A DNA stretch of 64,000 nt from Citrobacter freundii (GCA_003243445.1 QFQQ01000030.1:6149-70148), one strand, 5' to 3'. Shown: positions 1-9,668, counted from the stretch's first letter. The notes: a model not told the origin generated them from the sequence alone. Numbers and translations are program-made.

Positions 1-717
1 TCGGCGGATGATCGCGGCAATGGCATTCTGTATATCACGGTCACGTTTCTTTTTTGCAGCAATTTGTTTCTGCAGGTCTTTCTCCTGTGATCTCAGGGTT
101 GAAACGATCTGATCTTTTTCCTTGCGCTGCTCTGCCAATGCGGAGCGTTCTTCGGTTTGCGACTTTAGCGTTTCACTTTTCTGTTGTTTTCTTACAAGTT
201 GTTGTTCTCTGCGTTTTTCAATCAGCTCCCGGGTTTCCAGGATCGTCTTTACCTGGCGCTCACGATCAGCGCGGTAATTTTTCAGGTAGGCGATCCGGCG
301 GATAGCATCATTAAAACTTGAAGCGGAGAAGATAAAGTTTACGTAGTTGTAACTGCTTCTGTTCTTATAAGCATACACCACGCTTTTCGCATATTGTGAC
401 TTGAGTGTATCAAACTGTTTCTCCAGCCGGTAGATCTCCAGGCTGCTGAGATACATATCGTCATCGATCGCCCTGAGTTCCTTATTGCTGGTACTGATCA
501 GTCGTTCCTGCAGGATCATTTTCCGCTTGACCATATTCAGCTGGGCGATGGACTGGTTACCTTCTTTCTTCACGCGGTTGTATACATCCTGGATCTCCTT
601 AAGTTCTCCCTGGATATCCTTCCGCTCTTTTTCCAGTTCTTCCTTGCTGTTTTGCGCAAACCCAAACCCAAGGGCTGCGAGAAAGAAAAATATGGTCAGC
701 AGGTACCTTTTTTTCAT
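1..717 (-). CDS. EnvC-like murein hydrolase activator, N-terminal part (partial)
   Basis: Reads leftward from ATG at 717 and runs off the window, leaving 239 visible residues. Residues 1-22 are a signal peptide ending in FGFAQ. The rest is almost pure charged coiled coil rich in K, E, Q and R, with the segment FIFSASSFNDAIRRIAYL that is typical of EnvC/NlpD-type proteins of Bacteroidota. Such proteins are periplasmic and activate peptidoglycan amidases during cell separation; their C-terminal LytM/M23 domain would lie beyond the edge and is not seen. It lies 117 bp downstream of the DUF4292 lipoprotein gene on the same strand, so the dut-DUF4292-envC run is probably one transcription unit. 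The family assignment rests on the coiled coil and context. Confidence 0.8.
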   Translation of the reverse strand, partial: MKKRYLLTIFFFLAALGFGFAQNSKEELEKERKDIQGELKEIQDVYNRVKKEGNQSIAQLNMVKRKMILQERLISTSNKELRAIDDDMYLSSLEIYRLEKQFDTLKSQYAKSVVYAYKNRSSYNYVNFIFSASSFNDAIRRIAYLKNYRADRERQVKTILETRELIEKRREQQLVRKQQKSETLKSQTEERSALAEQRKEKDQIVSTLRSQEKDLQKQIAAKKKRDRDIQNAIAAIIRR

Positions 718-834
718 AATAAGATTTTGGAGTTTGCCTGTCCGCTAAAGCTTCAGCGAAGGGCGGCCTTCATTTCGCTGCGGCAGACTGAGTTAAAAAT
801 TGATAACGGCGATTAAGCGGTAAAATTTTACCTC

Positions 835-1650
835 CTAATCTTTTTTATAATTTTTGGGAACGCTAAACGGGAAGCTTAACGTTTCATTAAACTCGTATGA
901 CTTGAAATCCAGCTTGATATCCAGTTTTCCCTTCTCCGCCACCGTGATCCTGCGCTTTGTTGAAAAGTCCACGCCTTTTTTATTTTCGTAGTCGGAGTAA
1001 CTCAGGTTACAGGTCCGGCTGCGGTTGATGTCCACATCATCCAGTTTGCTGTTATCGATCTTGTAATTGTTGTTCAGGGTAAGCAGGCCTTTGAACCAGT
1101 CGCCCACACTGAGCAGGGAGATCTTGTCAGCTGATTTGGAATACGAGATCACATTACTGTCAAGGAATACCGGGTTTCCGATCAGGATCTCCTGCAGTGA
1201 GTGCAGGTCCAGCGGCAGTTTTGTTACTTCCTGCAGGTAGGCCACACTTCTTGCGGTATAGATCTTATCCTGTTTATTCAGGATCTTCACGGAATCCTGT
1301 GTAATATAAGCTCTGAGTCCCTCGATTCCAAAGATTGCGGTGATCGAAATCCAGATCGCACTGTCTTTATACATACGCAGGTTGGCGTTCACATCATATT
1401 TCTTGCCATCGGCCCCCTGGTAATCGACATTGATCTTTGCCGAAAAAGTGGTATAGCTGATCTCGGCAGCTTTCATACCGGAAACGGTATTGCGGATGAA
1501 AGCCAGTGTATCTTCTTTTGAATGGTCAGCTACGGGGTTCGGAACAGCTATCGTATCTCTTTTATTAGCGATCACGGTCTGGATCTTTCTTGTAGACCGG
1601 CATGATGCCATGAGAACGATAGCGACTACTAATACAAACGTTATCCTCAT
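835..1650 (-). CDS. DUF4292 family lipoprotein
   Basis: 271 residues. The N-terminus has a short hydrophobic stretch ending in the lipobox LMASC, so a lipoprotein is predicted with lipidated Cys17. The body has the features of DUF4292 proteins of Bacteroidota: beta-rich, with NANLRMYKDSAIWISI and a C-terminal LSFPFSVPKNYKK. The beta-sheet composition recalls LolA/LolB-like lipid-binding folds, which is only an inference. It starts 11 bp after the dut stop codon and precedes the EnvC-like gene, an order common in this phylum. Its molecular role is unknown to me. Confidence 0.8.
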   Translation of the reverse strand: MRITFVLVVAIVLMASCRSTRKIQTVIANKRDTIAVPNPVADHSKEDTLAFIRNTVSGMKAAEISYTTFSAKINVDYQGADGKKYDVNANLRMYKDSAIWISITAIFGIEGLRAYITQDSVKILNKQDKIYTARSVAYLQEVTKLPLDLHSLQEILIGNPVFLDSNVISYSKSADKISLLSVGDWFKGLLTLNNNYKIDNSKLDDVDINRSRTCNLSYSDYENKKGVDFSTKRRITVAEKGKLDIKLDFKSYEFNETLSFPFSVPKNYKKD

Positions 1651-1661
1651 TCAATTTTTGT

Positions 1662-2105
1662 TTATTGCTTGCCCGTATGGCCAAAGCCACCGGCGCTTCT
1701 GATAGTATCATTGATTTCTTCCACAGGGATCCATTGAACCTGTTCAACAGACTGGATCACCATTTGTGCGATCCGGTCGCCGTGTTGTATGACTTGTTCT
1801 TCCTGCGAAAGGTTTATTAAGATCACCTTAATTTCTCCCCTGTAATCCGCATCAATCGTGCCGGGAGTATTCAGGCAGGTAATACCCTGTCTGGCAGCCA
1901 GTCCGCTACGGGGGCGGATCTGCGCCTCATAGCCCTGTGGCAGTTCAAGATACAGACCGGTCGGGACCAGTGCCCTTTCCAGCGGTTTCAATGTTTGCGG
2001 TGCATCGAGATTCGCCCTGATATCCATTCCTGAAGAACCCGAAGTTGCGTATTCGGGCAGGGCATTGGGGGACTTATTGATGATCTTGATTTGGAGTGTT
2101 GGCAT
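1662..2105 (-). CDS. dut: dUTP diphosphatase
   Basis: 147 residues, the usual length of trimeric dUTPase. It hydrolyses dUTP to dUMP and pyrophosphate, keeping uracil out of DNA and supplying dTMP synthesis. All five motifs are present: SSGMDIRA (24-31), RPRSGLA (64-70), the catalytic GTIDADYRGE (82-91, Asp85), GDRIAQ (109-114) and the C-terminal GGFGHTG (139-145). The start ATG lies six bases after a TATCTTTG box, implying an almost leaderless transcript. The lipoprotein and EnvC-like genes follow on the same strand. Confidence 0.97.
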   Translation of the reverse strand: MPTLQIKIINKSPNALPEYATSGSSGMDIRANLDAPQTLKPLERALVPTGLYLELPQGYEAQIRPRSGLAARQGITCLNTPGTIDADYRGEIKVILINLSQEEQVIQHGDRIAQMVIQSVEQVQWIPVEEINDTIRSAGGFGHTGKQ

Positions 2106-2110
2106 GAGGG

Positions 2111-2118
2111 CAAAGATA
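2111..2118 (-). promoter_or_regulatory. -7 promoter box of dut
   Basis: TATCTTTG on the minus strand matches the Bacteroidota -7 consensus TAnnTTTG. It ends five bases before the dut ATG, so transcription should begin at or next to the start codon. Its upstream side touches PIR1 with no spare base; no TTTG -33 element is evident inside the repeat arm. Confidence 0.65.
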
Positions 2119-2430
2119 ACGGGGATTTATTGGATTTGTGGGATTAGGAGGATTGACTTCATGAGGTATTGAGGTGTTGTAAAAATAGAAACCTCCTCCC
2201 TATTTCTATCTTCACGTGTCAGAGATTTTTGGGATTTTATAAGCAGTTTGCGAGAGCGAATTCATTTCGTTTTGGGGAAAAATTTCAAACAACGGGAACC
2301 TCCCATAAATCCCCATCCTGACTTTTTTTAAGATCAGGATGGATATTAAAATCAACCCGGGATAACTTCCTCTTGTTCCCATCAAAAAGACTGAAATCCT
2401 CCTAATCCCACAAATCCAATAAATCCCCGT
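2119..2430. repeat. PIR1: perfect 36-bp inverted repeat, 9-bp word
   Basis: Arms at 2119-2154 and 2395-2430 are perfectly complementary over 36 bp. Each arm is a run of 9-bp words of the form GGATTTATT, GGATTTGTG, GGATTAGGA. The left arm begins at the -7 box of dut and the right arm ends at the base before the ispF stop codon. The 240-bp loop holds a second hairpin (2313-2342, CATCCTGA pairing with TCAGGATG) that may be the ispF terminator. No gene is seen in this interval. Confidence 0.9.
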
Positions 2431-2910
2431 TCAGTTACGCTGAACCAACACCGTCGCATACGCCACCAATCCTTCTTCCCTGCCCACAAATCCCATTTGT
2501 TCTGTGGTGGTTGCCTTAATGGAAACATCTTTTATGGTAAGACCTGTGATGTTTGCGATGGCTTCCTGCATTTGCGCCACGTAAGGTTTGATCTTTGGCT
2601 TCTCCAGGCAAAGGGAGCTGTCTATATTGATGATCCTGTAACCTTCGCTGTGAATGAGCTCCACTGTTTTTTTCAGCAGGATCTTACTATCGATGCCCTT
2701 ATAAGTTGCATCAGTGTCCGGGAAATGAACGCCGATATCGCCCAGCGCGAGCGCACCAAGCAATGCATCACAGATCGCGTGCAATAGAACATCCGCGTCA
2801 CTGTGTCCAACTGCTCCTTTTGTATGCGGGATCTTTACCCCGCCGATCCAAAGATCACGGCCTTCGGCTAACTGATGAAAATCTATTCCTGATCCGATTC
2901 TGAATGACAT
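2431..2910 (-). CDS. ispF: 2-C-methyl-D-erythritol 2,4-cyclodiphosphate synthase
   Basis: 159 residues, standard IspF length. It converts CDP-methylerythritol 2-phosphate to the 2,4-cyclodiphosphate in the MEP isoprenoid pathway. Metal ligands of the family are visible in GIDFHQL (Asp and His near residues 9-11) and in GHSDADVLLHAICDALLG. The C-terminal ATTTEQMGFVGREEG matches the family signature. It stands alone between PIR1 and PIR2, with its own TATATTTG promoter box. Confidence 0.97.
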   Translation of the reverse strand: MSFRIGSGIDFHQLAEGRDLWIGGVKIPHTKGAVGHSDADVLLHAICDALLGALALGDIGVHFPDTDATYKGIDSKILLKKTVELIHSEGYRIINIDSSLCLEKPKIKPYVAQMQEAIANITGLTIKDVSIKATTTEQMGFVGREEGLVAYATVLVQRN

Positions 2911-2926
2911 AATTGTTCGTTATGCC

Positions 2927-2934
2927 CAAATATA
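2927..2934 (-). promoter_or_regulatory. -7 promoter box of ispF
   Basis: TATATTTG on the minus strand, matching TAnnTTTG, about 16 bases before the ispF ATG. The arm of PIR2 begins directly upstream of it. Confidence 0.6.
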
Positions 2935-3155
2935 CTACACGAATTTTTGATGCTTTGAGGAGAGATTGGTTGATAGATATTGTGCAGTTTATTTATGGGG
3001 ATTACACGAATTTCGCGAATGGGCGTGTCACTTGTATAAAACAGTTTTATAACTTGTTTATCCTACTTAGATCTGTAAGATACGAGCCTATTGTTCGTTT
3101 ACGAGAACAGCAATTCGCGAAATTCGCGTATTAAAATCCGTGTATCGAAATCCGC
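2935..3155. repeat. PIR2: imperfect inverted repeat, CACGAATTT / CGCGAAT words
   Basis: Left words CACGAATTT at about 2937 and ACACGAATTTCGCGAAT at 3004-3020 face right words ATTCGCGAAATTCGCGTA at 3113-3130 and ATCCGTGTATCGAAATCCG at 3136-3154. Pairing is imperfect and the arms are split. Words of the same kind recur in PIR5, PIR7, PIR16, PIR18 and PIR20. Apart from this and the porV terminator, the 321-bp ispF-porV interval holds no convincing gene. Confidence 0.7.
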
Positions 3156-3175
3156 GCAGAAAAATTGCAAAATAC

Positions 3176-3201
3176 AAAGCCCCGTCTCACGACGGGGCCT
3201 T
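3176..3201 (-). terminator. porV terminator
   Basis: GCCCCGTC pairs with GACGGGGC around a four-base loop (179-186 and 191-198 of the 3 kb block). On the minus strand the stem is followed by a T-rich tract, 30 bp beyond the porV stop. Confidence 0.8.
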
Positions 3202-3231
3202 CAAATTATTTTGAACATTCAACAGCAGGTC

Positions 3232-4368
3232 TTATTCTCCACCCGCTCCGCCGTCAAGATCAAACAACACAGAGAAACGCATGGTGTTTGACAATGGGTT
3301 TTGTGTAACACCACTTCCTGAAGGAGCCAGATACGAGAAGTTCAGACCGAAGATATTGTACTTAAGACCGAGGCCCGCAGTGAAATAACGGCGATTACCA
3401 CGGGATTTATCTTCATAATAATAGCCGGCACGCAGCGCAAACTGATTATTGTACCAGTACTCCGCGCCAAGTGAAACGTTTGCCTGACCAGGGAAGTCGC
3501 TGAAAGATTTACCCCAGCCAGCTACCGGACCTTGTGAGCGGTAATCATCTATCTGTTGCTGTGTTGGAGGATTTCCTTCGAGACTTGGAACGAGCAATTT
3601 GTTCAGATCAAGACCGATCATGATCTTGTTCTGCTCATCGAATGCTTTATTCCATGTTACACCAAGACCGAGATTGGCAGGAATAAAGTCTTTCTGATCA
3701 GCATTGCTGGTATAAGAGATCTTCGAACCGAGGTTGGATAACGCTGCACCAAAAGTGAATCCGTCTCCGGCTTCCGTTTTGTTATCATAATAAAGACCGA
3801 TATCACCGGCAACGGCACTACCTGCTTTATAGCTGGTGGAACCTGTTGTAGGAACACCATTTGTCAGATCGGAATTGATATAACGCAAAGCGATACCAAG
3901 ACCGAGTTTATCAGAAAGTTTGCGGGAATAACCTACGTCAAGGCTGAACTCTCTTGGTTTGCCATTACCCCATGAGTTACCTGCTCCATCGGTGAACTGT
4001 ATATTACCAAGTGAGAAATAACGAAGGCCTACATTGAGCGCCTGATCGTCTGCGAATTTATAATAACCGGAAAGCGAAGCGAGGTAAACATCATTTACCA
4101 ACTGTTTCAACCAGGGAGTGTAGGTAGCGGCAACACCGCCTTGTGATTCGTTGAAAGCAACTTTACCCATATTCCAGAAACCGGAAGATGCGTCCGGAGA
4201 AGTAGCAATACCCAGGTCTCCCATACCGCCTGCACGTGCATCAGGTGAGATCCGCAGAAAAGGAACCGCTGTAGTCACCACATTAATCCGTTCTTGCGCC
4301 TTTGCTGCAGAAAACGTTCCGCCAAAAAGTAACAATGAAGCAATCAGTTTTGAAGCAGTTGGTCTCAT
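3232..4368 (-). CDS. porV: T9SS outer-membrane shuttle protein PorV (LptO)
   Basis: 378 residues. A signal peptide (1-24, ending AAKAQ) precedes a FadL-like outer-membrane beta-barrel. The N-terminal VPFLRISPDARAGGMGDLG and the following ATSPDASSGFWNMGK are hallmark PorV sequences. PorV takes T9SS cargo from the translocon and delivers it to the PorU sortase at the cell surface. It lies 89 bp downstream of porU on the same strand, and gldJ diverges on the other side of porU, the arrangement known from Flavobacterium johnsoniae. No separate strong promoter is seen, so co-transcription with porU is likely. Confidence 0.95.
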   Translation of the reverse strand: MRPTASKLIASLLLFGGTFSAAKAQERINVVTTAVPFLRISPDARAGGMGDLGIATSPDASSGFWNMGKVAFNESQGGVAATYTPWLKQLVNDVYLASLSGYYKFADDQALNVGLRYFSLGNIQFTDGAGNSWGNGKPREFSLDVGYSRKLSDKLGLGIALRYINSDLTNGVPTTGSTSYKAGSAVAGDIGLYYDNKTEAGDGFTFGAALSNLGSKISYTSNADQKDFIPANLGLGVTWNKAFDEQNKIMIGLDLNKLLVPSLEGNPPTQQQIDDYRSQGPVAGWGKSFSDFPGQANVSLGAEYWYNNQFALRAGYYYEDKSRGNRRYFTAGLGLKYNIFGLNFSYLAPSGSGVTQNPLSNTMRFSVLFDLDGGAGGE

Positions 4369-4457
4369 TGATAGTTGTTTTGTATTAAATGTAAATAAAA
4401 GTATGCTGTTTTTGCTTTAGGGGCGACTAAAATATCGATTTTTTGATGTCAGCCACA

Positions 4458-7400
4458 CTAAAAGATGACCAGTTTCCCGATCTTTTCCTTCCTTGATTTA
4501 CCGGGAACGATCACGGAGAGTTTGTAGAGGTAAACACCCCGTCCAATTTTCTGTCCATATTGATCCAACCCGTCCCAGGTCAGTTCACTTGAACGATTAC
4601 CTGCTGTATTTATTGTCCGCTCTATCATTTTTATTATACGGCCTGTAACAGTAAAGATCTGCACTCGTACCAACAGATCCTGCCCCGGCTTATTATGCTC
4701 AAACCAGAACTGTGTACTCGTCGTAAAAGGGTTGGGATAATTTAATACATGACTTATTTCAAGGTCTTCATCTTTTGCAACCACAAAGTCAAGCACTACC
4801 TCGTTTGAGTTATTTAACACATCCCATGCCTTTATTTTCAATGTATGCAGACCAGGCTCTAAACCGGTCATCTGAAAACGCACCGTTCCCTTCTGATAAC
4901 TGTCCTGATCGCCCTGGTAAAAATCATTCAACACAAAAAACCGGTTGTTATTGTTGTCGAGCGTAGCCACAATATCGTGCCCGATTCCTGTTCCGGCAGT
5001 ATTTACACCAGAACTATCTGATAATTTCAGTAACAGAACAGGATTTTCATTGGTGAGACCGCCATTGACGAATCTTTCATCATTCAAATATGGTTTGATC
5101 GCCGGCCCTTCCCTGTCATTATTATTTGTACTTGCGCTTCCTCCAACAAGAAATCCGGTGAAAAAACCCGTTCCATCTTTAGCTCCGTTTTCCGCATAAA
5201 GAGAAATTTTTCCATTTCCATATTGGTAATTGATATCCTTCGGCACGGTAAAGCTAAAAGTGAAACGGCCATTGGTCACCGTGGCTTTGCCGCTGAACAA
5301 TTGATTTGTTTGCACAGTAAAACTAACCGGCTGGCTGCCCGGATCATTACCGAGTGTGGTGATCTGCCTCGGCTTGTCAAACACAGCCGGATACACAGTG
5401 CCATTGAAGTCTGTAAGGGTGTTCCCCTGCAGATCGGTCACTTCTCCATCGATCGTGATCTTTTCCGTCGCCCGCATGGTATCCGTTTGCGATACAGGAA
5501 TACCATTAATACGAAGCGGTCTTGCCTGGATCAATGGAAATGCGAGTGTCATTGCCGGATCGCCAAGCAGTGTGAATTTCCTGTTATTGGTAATATCGGC
5601 CGAACTCTGATAGGTGAAATTCTTTGCATCTTTCACTGCATCACCAAGGCTGCGATATTTTCCATTCGCGTCCGGCTGTAATGCAAAACGGAGATAATTA
5701 TCATTCATGATCCGATTGCTGAAAGCGAATACGACACGTGTGGTCGTCATCAATGCAATGGCGCCGGTATTTGGTCTGAGCAGAATATTTTCTCCCAGGG
5801 AATTTATCCTGGGATTATCATAAGGCGCAAAATCGCAGGTAGCCGTGATGAACAAGGGTAAACGATTAGCATTACTCCAGGTGTTCACCATATCCTGATC
5901 GAGGATGGTTTCATCGGTCAGCCTTGCAGGGCCACCATGCCCGTTGAAATTCCAGATCAGTACGCCATTAAAAACTTCATTGCTGATCGCCTGGTTCACC
6001 TGCGGATAAAGGCTTCCTCCCGAGCCGCTCTCCTGCCGGAATGCATCGAGATAGATCTTTTGCTGATTGAATACAGGTGCAACAGACGACGCAGTAGCCG
6101 TTACAGTCTCCGCATCCTGCAAATGAAGATTCTGATCTTCGTCATCCGCAATGAACAGCAGATTATTGCGCCATGGCCCAAAACTCTGGGCTGATGAATA
6201 CGCTTCAACTTTATCGACAAAATTCTTTGCTTCCGTGTGATTTTTTGCCGGCACACGGCCAATGCCGATATCAAGCGTGTTGATGACGATACCGGAATTG
6301 ATGTCTTCATTATCTTCCAGAAAGCCAAAGAAATCATCTGATGCGTATGTATTCAGAACATCAAGAGAAATATTGTTTTCATACGCGGGAACAAAGTTCG
6401 TATTATCTGCAAGCCTGTCACGATAATCAAACGAAGCGTCTCCCAGCAACAATAAATACTTAGGCCGGTTAACAGGATCTGTACCGTATCTATCAAAATA
6501 CATTTTTACAAAATCCCTGATCGCGACAGGATCAGGAACGCCGCTGCTGAATTCTGCATACACCTGCTCGGTTGTTGCCACGGTTACCCTGAATGAATTC
6601 ACGCGGCGGTGATATTGCGCGAGACGCTGCGCCTGATCCAGGAATAACGGGTGCGTGACAATGATATAGTCCGCAGCAGAACTGGCATGGAGATCCTGGT
6701 TGGCCACACGCCCGAGAGCAACCGGTGTGAGCAGCCCTGTATTGGTGAATGCAACATATTCATGAAGACGACTGCAATCATTTACAAAACGGAGATTGGA
6801 TCCATCCGGTGATGTATTCAATTTTTGTGGCGAAAGCGGATCGGTGATATCCCAAACCTGCGTGGTCGCGGACGCGCCTGCAAGAACATACTCGCCATTA
6901 TAATTTCCGAGGGACAGCCAGTCGCGGAACAACAATTGATCCATCCCGTTCATCGATAACTGCTGCCTTCCGGAAACCTCAAACCAATTAAGCCAGCCCT
7001 GTGCATTTACGCCACCGGGCGCGAACGAATAGGTAACAGTATTGGATGATGACGCCGTGGAAGCATTTGCCAGGGTAACTTCCCTCGCAAAAGCATCATA
7101 CTGCCCGGTACCCACAGGAGCGATCACTGTTTGTCCGACCGTATTCCCGTTCAATGCCACCGTAAGGTTGCTGCCACCGCCGGCCGCGCGGGCAACAAAA
7201 TTCGTCCTGACCTGGATAGCTGATCCGGAAATAAGATTCGGCAGGTCCACCGCGAAATTTCGACTCAAAGCCCGGCCGGGCAATTGCGAGAATTCTTCCC
7301 CATACCACTCCTTCCCACTGTTTAGGAAATTCACCGTGTCCAGTTCATGGAAAAAGCGGGCGGAAAAGCTGTTGATCGTAACGGCCGGGCCACTCATTAC

Positions 7401-7880
7401 GGGTATATCGGCAACCCTTTTGCCGGCGCCACCGATAGAAAGATAGTAGAAGGAGCGATCGGCGTAGAGGTTCTTCTGGTGAAGAAACCGCTGGTTGGCC
7501 GAGTCTTTGATCCATTGATCCGGGCCAGCGGCATAAAATAAGATATGGTCATTCCCGTTTAAGAGACCGTCATTCCCGTCAACGACCTGGATGGCATTTT
7601 CGGTCAGATCATCGAGATAAGGTGACGAATTGGATTCGCCGGGCATTCCGCCGCCGTTGCCAAACAGCCGGATAGCGGAGGACGGCAGATTGGAGGTATT
7701 GATACCCAGTGCGGAAAGAAAAGGCAGATCGATCTTGTAGACGCCGGGGGCGGAAACGGAGATCTTATACCAGGCACCCGACGCAAGGACGGAGGATGGC
7801 CTGTAGGCACGCTGCGCGGAAGCGGGCAGCAGTCCGCCGAGCATGTATAGTATAAGCATTAGTTTCCTGACCGGCAGCAT
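4458..7880 (-). CDS. porU: T9SS C-terminal signal peptidase (sortase) PorU
   Basis: 1140 residues from ATG 7880; an in-frame TTG at 7913 is less likely because the signal peptide (MLPVRKLMLILYML, ending PASAQ) starts at the ATG. It is a gingipain-like C25 cysteine protease that removes the C-terminal signal of T9SS cargo. The C25 core includes KYLLLLGDASFDYRD, the catalytic His in NFNGHGG (about residue 647) and the catalytic Cys in TATCDFAPYDNP (about 681). The C-terminus has a FlgD-like/sorting-type region (LNYPNPFTTSTQFWF onwards) ending KIGKLVIF. It is upstream of porV and divergent from gldJ. Confidence 0.95.
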   Translation of the reverse strand: MLPVRKLMLILYMLGGLLPASAQRAYRPSSVLASGAWYKISVSAPGVYKIDLPFLSALGINTSNLPSSAIRLFGNGGGMPGESNSSPYLDDLTENAIQVVDGNDGLLNGNDHILFYAAGPDQWIKDSANQRFLHQKNLYADRSFYYLSIGGAGKRVADIPVMSGPAVTINSFSARFFHELDTVNFLNSGKEWYGEEFSQLPGRALSRNFAVDLPNLISGSAIQVRTNFVARAAGGGSNLTVALNGNTVGQTVIAPVGTGQYDAFAREVTLANASTASSSNTVTYSFAPGGVNAQGWLNWFEVSGRQQLSMNGMDQLLFRDWLSLGNYNGEYVLAGASATTQVWDITDPLSPQKLNTSPDGSNLRFVNDCSRLHEYVAFTNTGLLTPVALGRVANQDLHASSAADYIIVTHPLFLDQAQRLAQYHRRVNSFRVTVATTEQVYAEFSSGVPDPVAIRDFVKMYFDRYGTDPVNRPKYLLLLGDASFDYRDRLADNTNFVPAYENNISLDVLNTYASDDFFGFLEDNEDINSGIVINTLDIGIGRVPAKNHTEAKNFVDKVEAYSSAQSFGPWRNNLLFIADDEDQNLHLQDAETVTATASSVAPVFNQQKIYLDAFRQESGSGGSLYPQVNQAISNEVFNGVLIWNFNGHGGPARLTDETILDQDMVNTWSNANRLPLFITATCDFAPYDNPRINSLGENILLRPNTGAIALMTTTRVVFAFSNRIMNDNYLRFALQPDANGKYRSLGDAVKDAKNFTYQSSADITNNRKFTLLGDPAMTLAFPLIQARPLRINGIPVSQTDTMRATEKITIDGEVTDLQGNTLTDFNGTVYPAVFDKPRQITTLGNDPGSQPVSFTVQTNQLFSGKATVTNGRFTFSFTVPKDINYQYGNGKISLYAENGAKDGTGFFTGFLVGGSASTNNNDREGPAIKPYLNDERFVNGGLTNENPVLLLKLSDSSGVNTAGTGIGHDIVATLDNNNNRFFVLNDFYQGDQDSYQKGTVRFQMTGLEPGLHTLKIKAWDVLNNSNEVVLDFVVAKDEDLEISHVLNYPNPFTTSTQFWFEHNKPGQDLLVRVQIFTVTGRIIKMIERTINTAGNRSSELTWDGLDQYGQKIGRGVYLYKLSVIVPGKSRKEKIGKLVIF

Positions 7881-7960
7881 AGCAATAACCCCTTGATTAG
7901 ATGGGGGAATCAACGAAGTGAAAAAAGTAATAAAGCCAAAGGCATTTTACTCAAAGTATA

Positions 7961-7968
7961 TATATTCG
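7961..7968 (+). promoter_or_regulatory. Possible -7 box of gldJ
   Basis: TATATTCG, one mismatch from TAnnTTTG, about 80 bases before the gldJ start in the 167-bp porU-gldJ divergent region. The opposite strand of the same patch reads ATACTTTG and may serve porU. Confidence 0.35.
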
Positions 7969-8047
7969 CAATCCCGGTGGTAAAATTTCTTCGACGGACA
8001 ATAATTTTACCTCATACCGCGTTAAATTTATTCCAATTCATAGGTTT

Positions 8048-9604
8048 ATGCAAAAAACAATGAAAGTGAAAAACTTAGTAATCCTGTTATCCTGTGCTGT
8101 GCTCATGTCCTCGTGCGGCCTGTTCAAAAAGAAATCGCAAAAGTCGGACATGACCGGCTGGAACTACAATGACAAAAAATCCGGTGGCTACCAGGTGGCC
8201 AAGGCAAAAGATCAGGCTACTGGTCCGGGCCTTGTGTTCGTACAGGGTGGTACCTTTACCATGGGTCAGACGGATGAGGACGTTATGGGCGACTGGAACA
8301 ATATTCCACGCCGTGTATCTGTCCCATCATTCTATATCGACCGTACCGAAGTGGCTAACGTACACTACCGTGAGTATCTGTACTGGCTGAACAAGGTGTT
8401 CGATCCATCTGATCCCGTTAACCAACCGATCGTTGAAGCCGCCCTCCCTGACACGCTTGTTTGGCGCAGTGAGCTGAGCTACAATGAACCAATGGTTGAA
8501 TATTATTTCCGTCACCCGGGCTTTAACTATTATCCCGTGGTTGGTGTGACCTGGAGACAGGCGACTGACTTCTGCCTCTGGAGAAGTGACCGTGTGAACG
8601 AAGGTATCCTGATCGAGAAAGGCTATGTAAATCAGCAGAGCCTGATGGGTCAGCAGGGAAGCAATAACTTCACTACTAAATCATATTTGCTGGACCTGTA
8701 TCAGACAGCTCCCGGCAGAACTGCTACTTCTAAAAAGAACAGCCTGAAAACACCACAGGGTCAGCCTCGTACAAAGGTGACCATGGAAGATGGTTTCCTG
8801 CTGCCAGACTATCGTCTGCCTTTCGAAGCTGAATGGGAATATGCGGCTTATGGTCTGATCGACCAGAACCCACGCCCAACCAAAAAAGAAGGTAAACGTG
8901 GTGAGGAGTTGCAATCAAACAAACAGATCTACCCATGGTCAGTGAACGTGAATGGTCTGCGTGATACACGTCACGGAAGCTGGCAGGGTCAGTTCATGGC
9001 GAACTTCAAACGCGGATCCGGTGATAACGCCGGTGTGGCAGGTGGTCTGAATGACCGTGCATTCTACACTGGAGAAGTTACCTCATTCATGCCAAACGGT
9101 TTCGGTCTTTATAACATGGCCGGTAACGTGAGCGAGTGGGTTCAGGACGTATACAGACCAATGTCATCTATGGACTTTGATGATATGCCTGCTCCTTTCC
9201 GTGGTAACAAATACACCAAGATCTATAAAAATGCTGATGGCGAAGCTGAGATCAGCGATACGACCGGCCGTGTAAGAATGGTTGACGTAACAGATGCTGA
9301 AAGCAAAAACCGCCGCAACTATCAGCGCGGTAACGTGATCAACTTTATGGATGGTGACTCTATCTCACAAGCGAATTATGGCTACGGTATTACAACACTT
9401 GTAAGCGACAAGTCACGTGTATATAAAGGTGGTAGCTGGAATGACCGTGCTTATTGGCTGAGCCCAGGCACACGCCGTTTCCTGGAAGAAGATCAGGCAT
9501 TAAGCACACTTGGTTTCCGTTGCGCAATGGATCGTATGGGCAGCCCTGAAGGTAATGGCCGTAAAGTTGGTCAGCAATTCCCTACGAGAAGACAAAAAAG
9601 ATAA
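8048..9604 (+). CDS. gldJ: Gliding motility lipoprotein GldJ
   Basis: 518 residues from ATG 8048; a second ATG at 8060 also fits the signal peptide. The lipobox LMSSCG indicates an outer-membrane lipoprotein. The body is a formylglycine-generating-enzyme-like (FGE-sulfatase) domain beginning FVQGGTFTMGQTDEDVMGDW and ending YKGGSWNDRAYWLSPGTRRF followed by LGFRCAM. In F. johnsoniae GldJ is needed for gliding and for stability of GldK and the T9SS; the FGE-like fold is thought to be structural rather than catalytic there. Its position between porU and murF is the conserved gldJ context and separates it from paralogue GldK. A strong terminator follows. Confidence 0.93.
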   Translation: MQKTMKVKNLVILLSCAVLMSSCGLFKKKSQKSDMTGWNYNDKKSGGYQVAKAKDQATGPGLVFVQGGTFTMGQTDEDVMGDWNNIPRRVSVPSFYIDRTEVANVHYREYLYWLNKVFDPSDPVNQPIVEAALPDTLVWRSELSYNEPMVEYYFRHPGFNYYPVVGVTWRQATDFCLWRSDRVNEGILIEKGYVNQQSLMGQQGSNNFTTKSYLLDLYQTAPGRTATSKKNSLKTPQGQPRTKVTMEDGFLLPDYRLPFEAEWEYAAYGLIDQNPRPTKKEGKRGEELQSNKQIYPWSVNVNGLRDTRHGSWQGQFMANFKRGSGDNAGVAGGLNDRAFYTGEVTSFMPNGFGLYNMAGNVSEWVQDVYRPMSSMDFDDMPAPFRGNKYTKIYKNADGEAEISDTTGRVRMVDVTDAESKNRRNYQRGNVINFMDGDSISQANYGYGITTLVSDKSRVYKGGSWNDRAYWLSPGTRRFLEEDQALSTLGFRCAMDRMGSPEGNGRKVGQQFPTRRQKR

Positions 9605-9628
9605 TCCCTGAATATTTGCATAAGCTTG

Positions 9629-9657
9629 AAAACCCTCCGGAATCCGGAGGGTTTTTG
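9629..9657 (+). terminator. gldJ terminator
   Basis: ACCCTCCGG and CCGGAGGGT pair around a three-base loop and are followed by TTTTTG. It lies 25 bp after the gldJ stop, just before PIR3. Confidence 0.92.
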
Positions 9658-9668
9658 TATTAAAACCT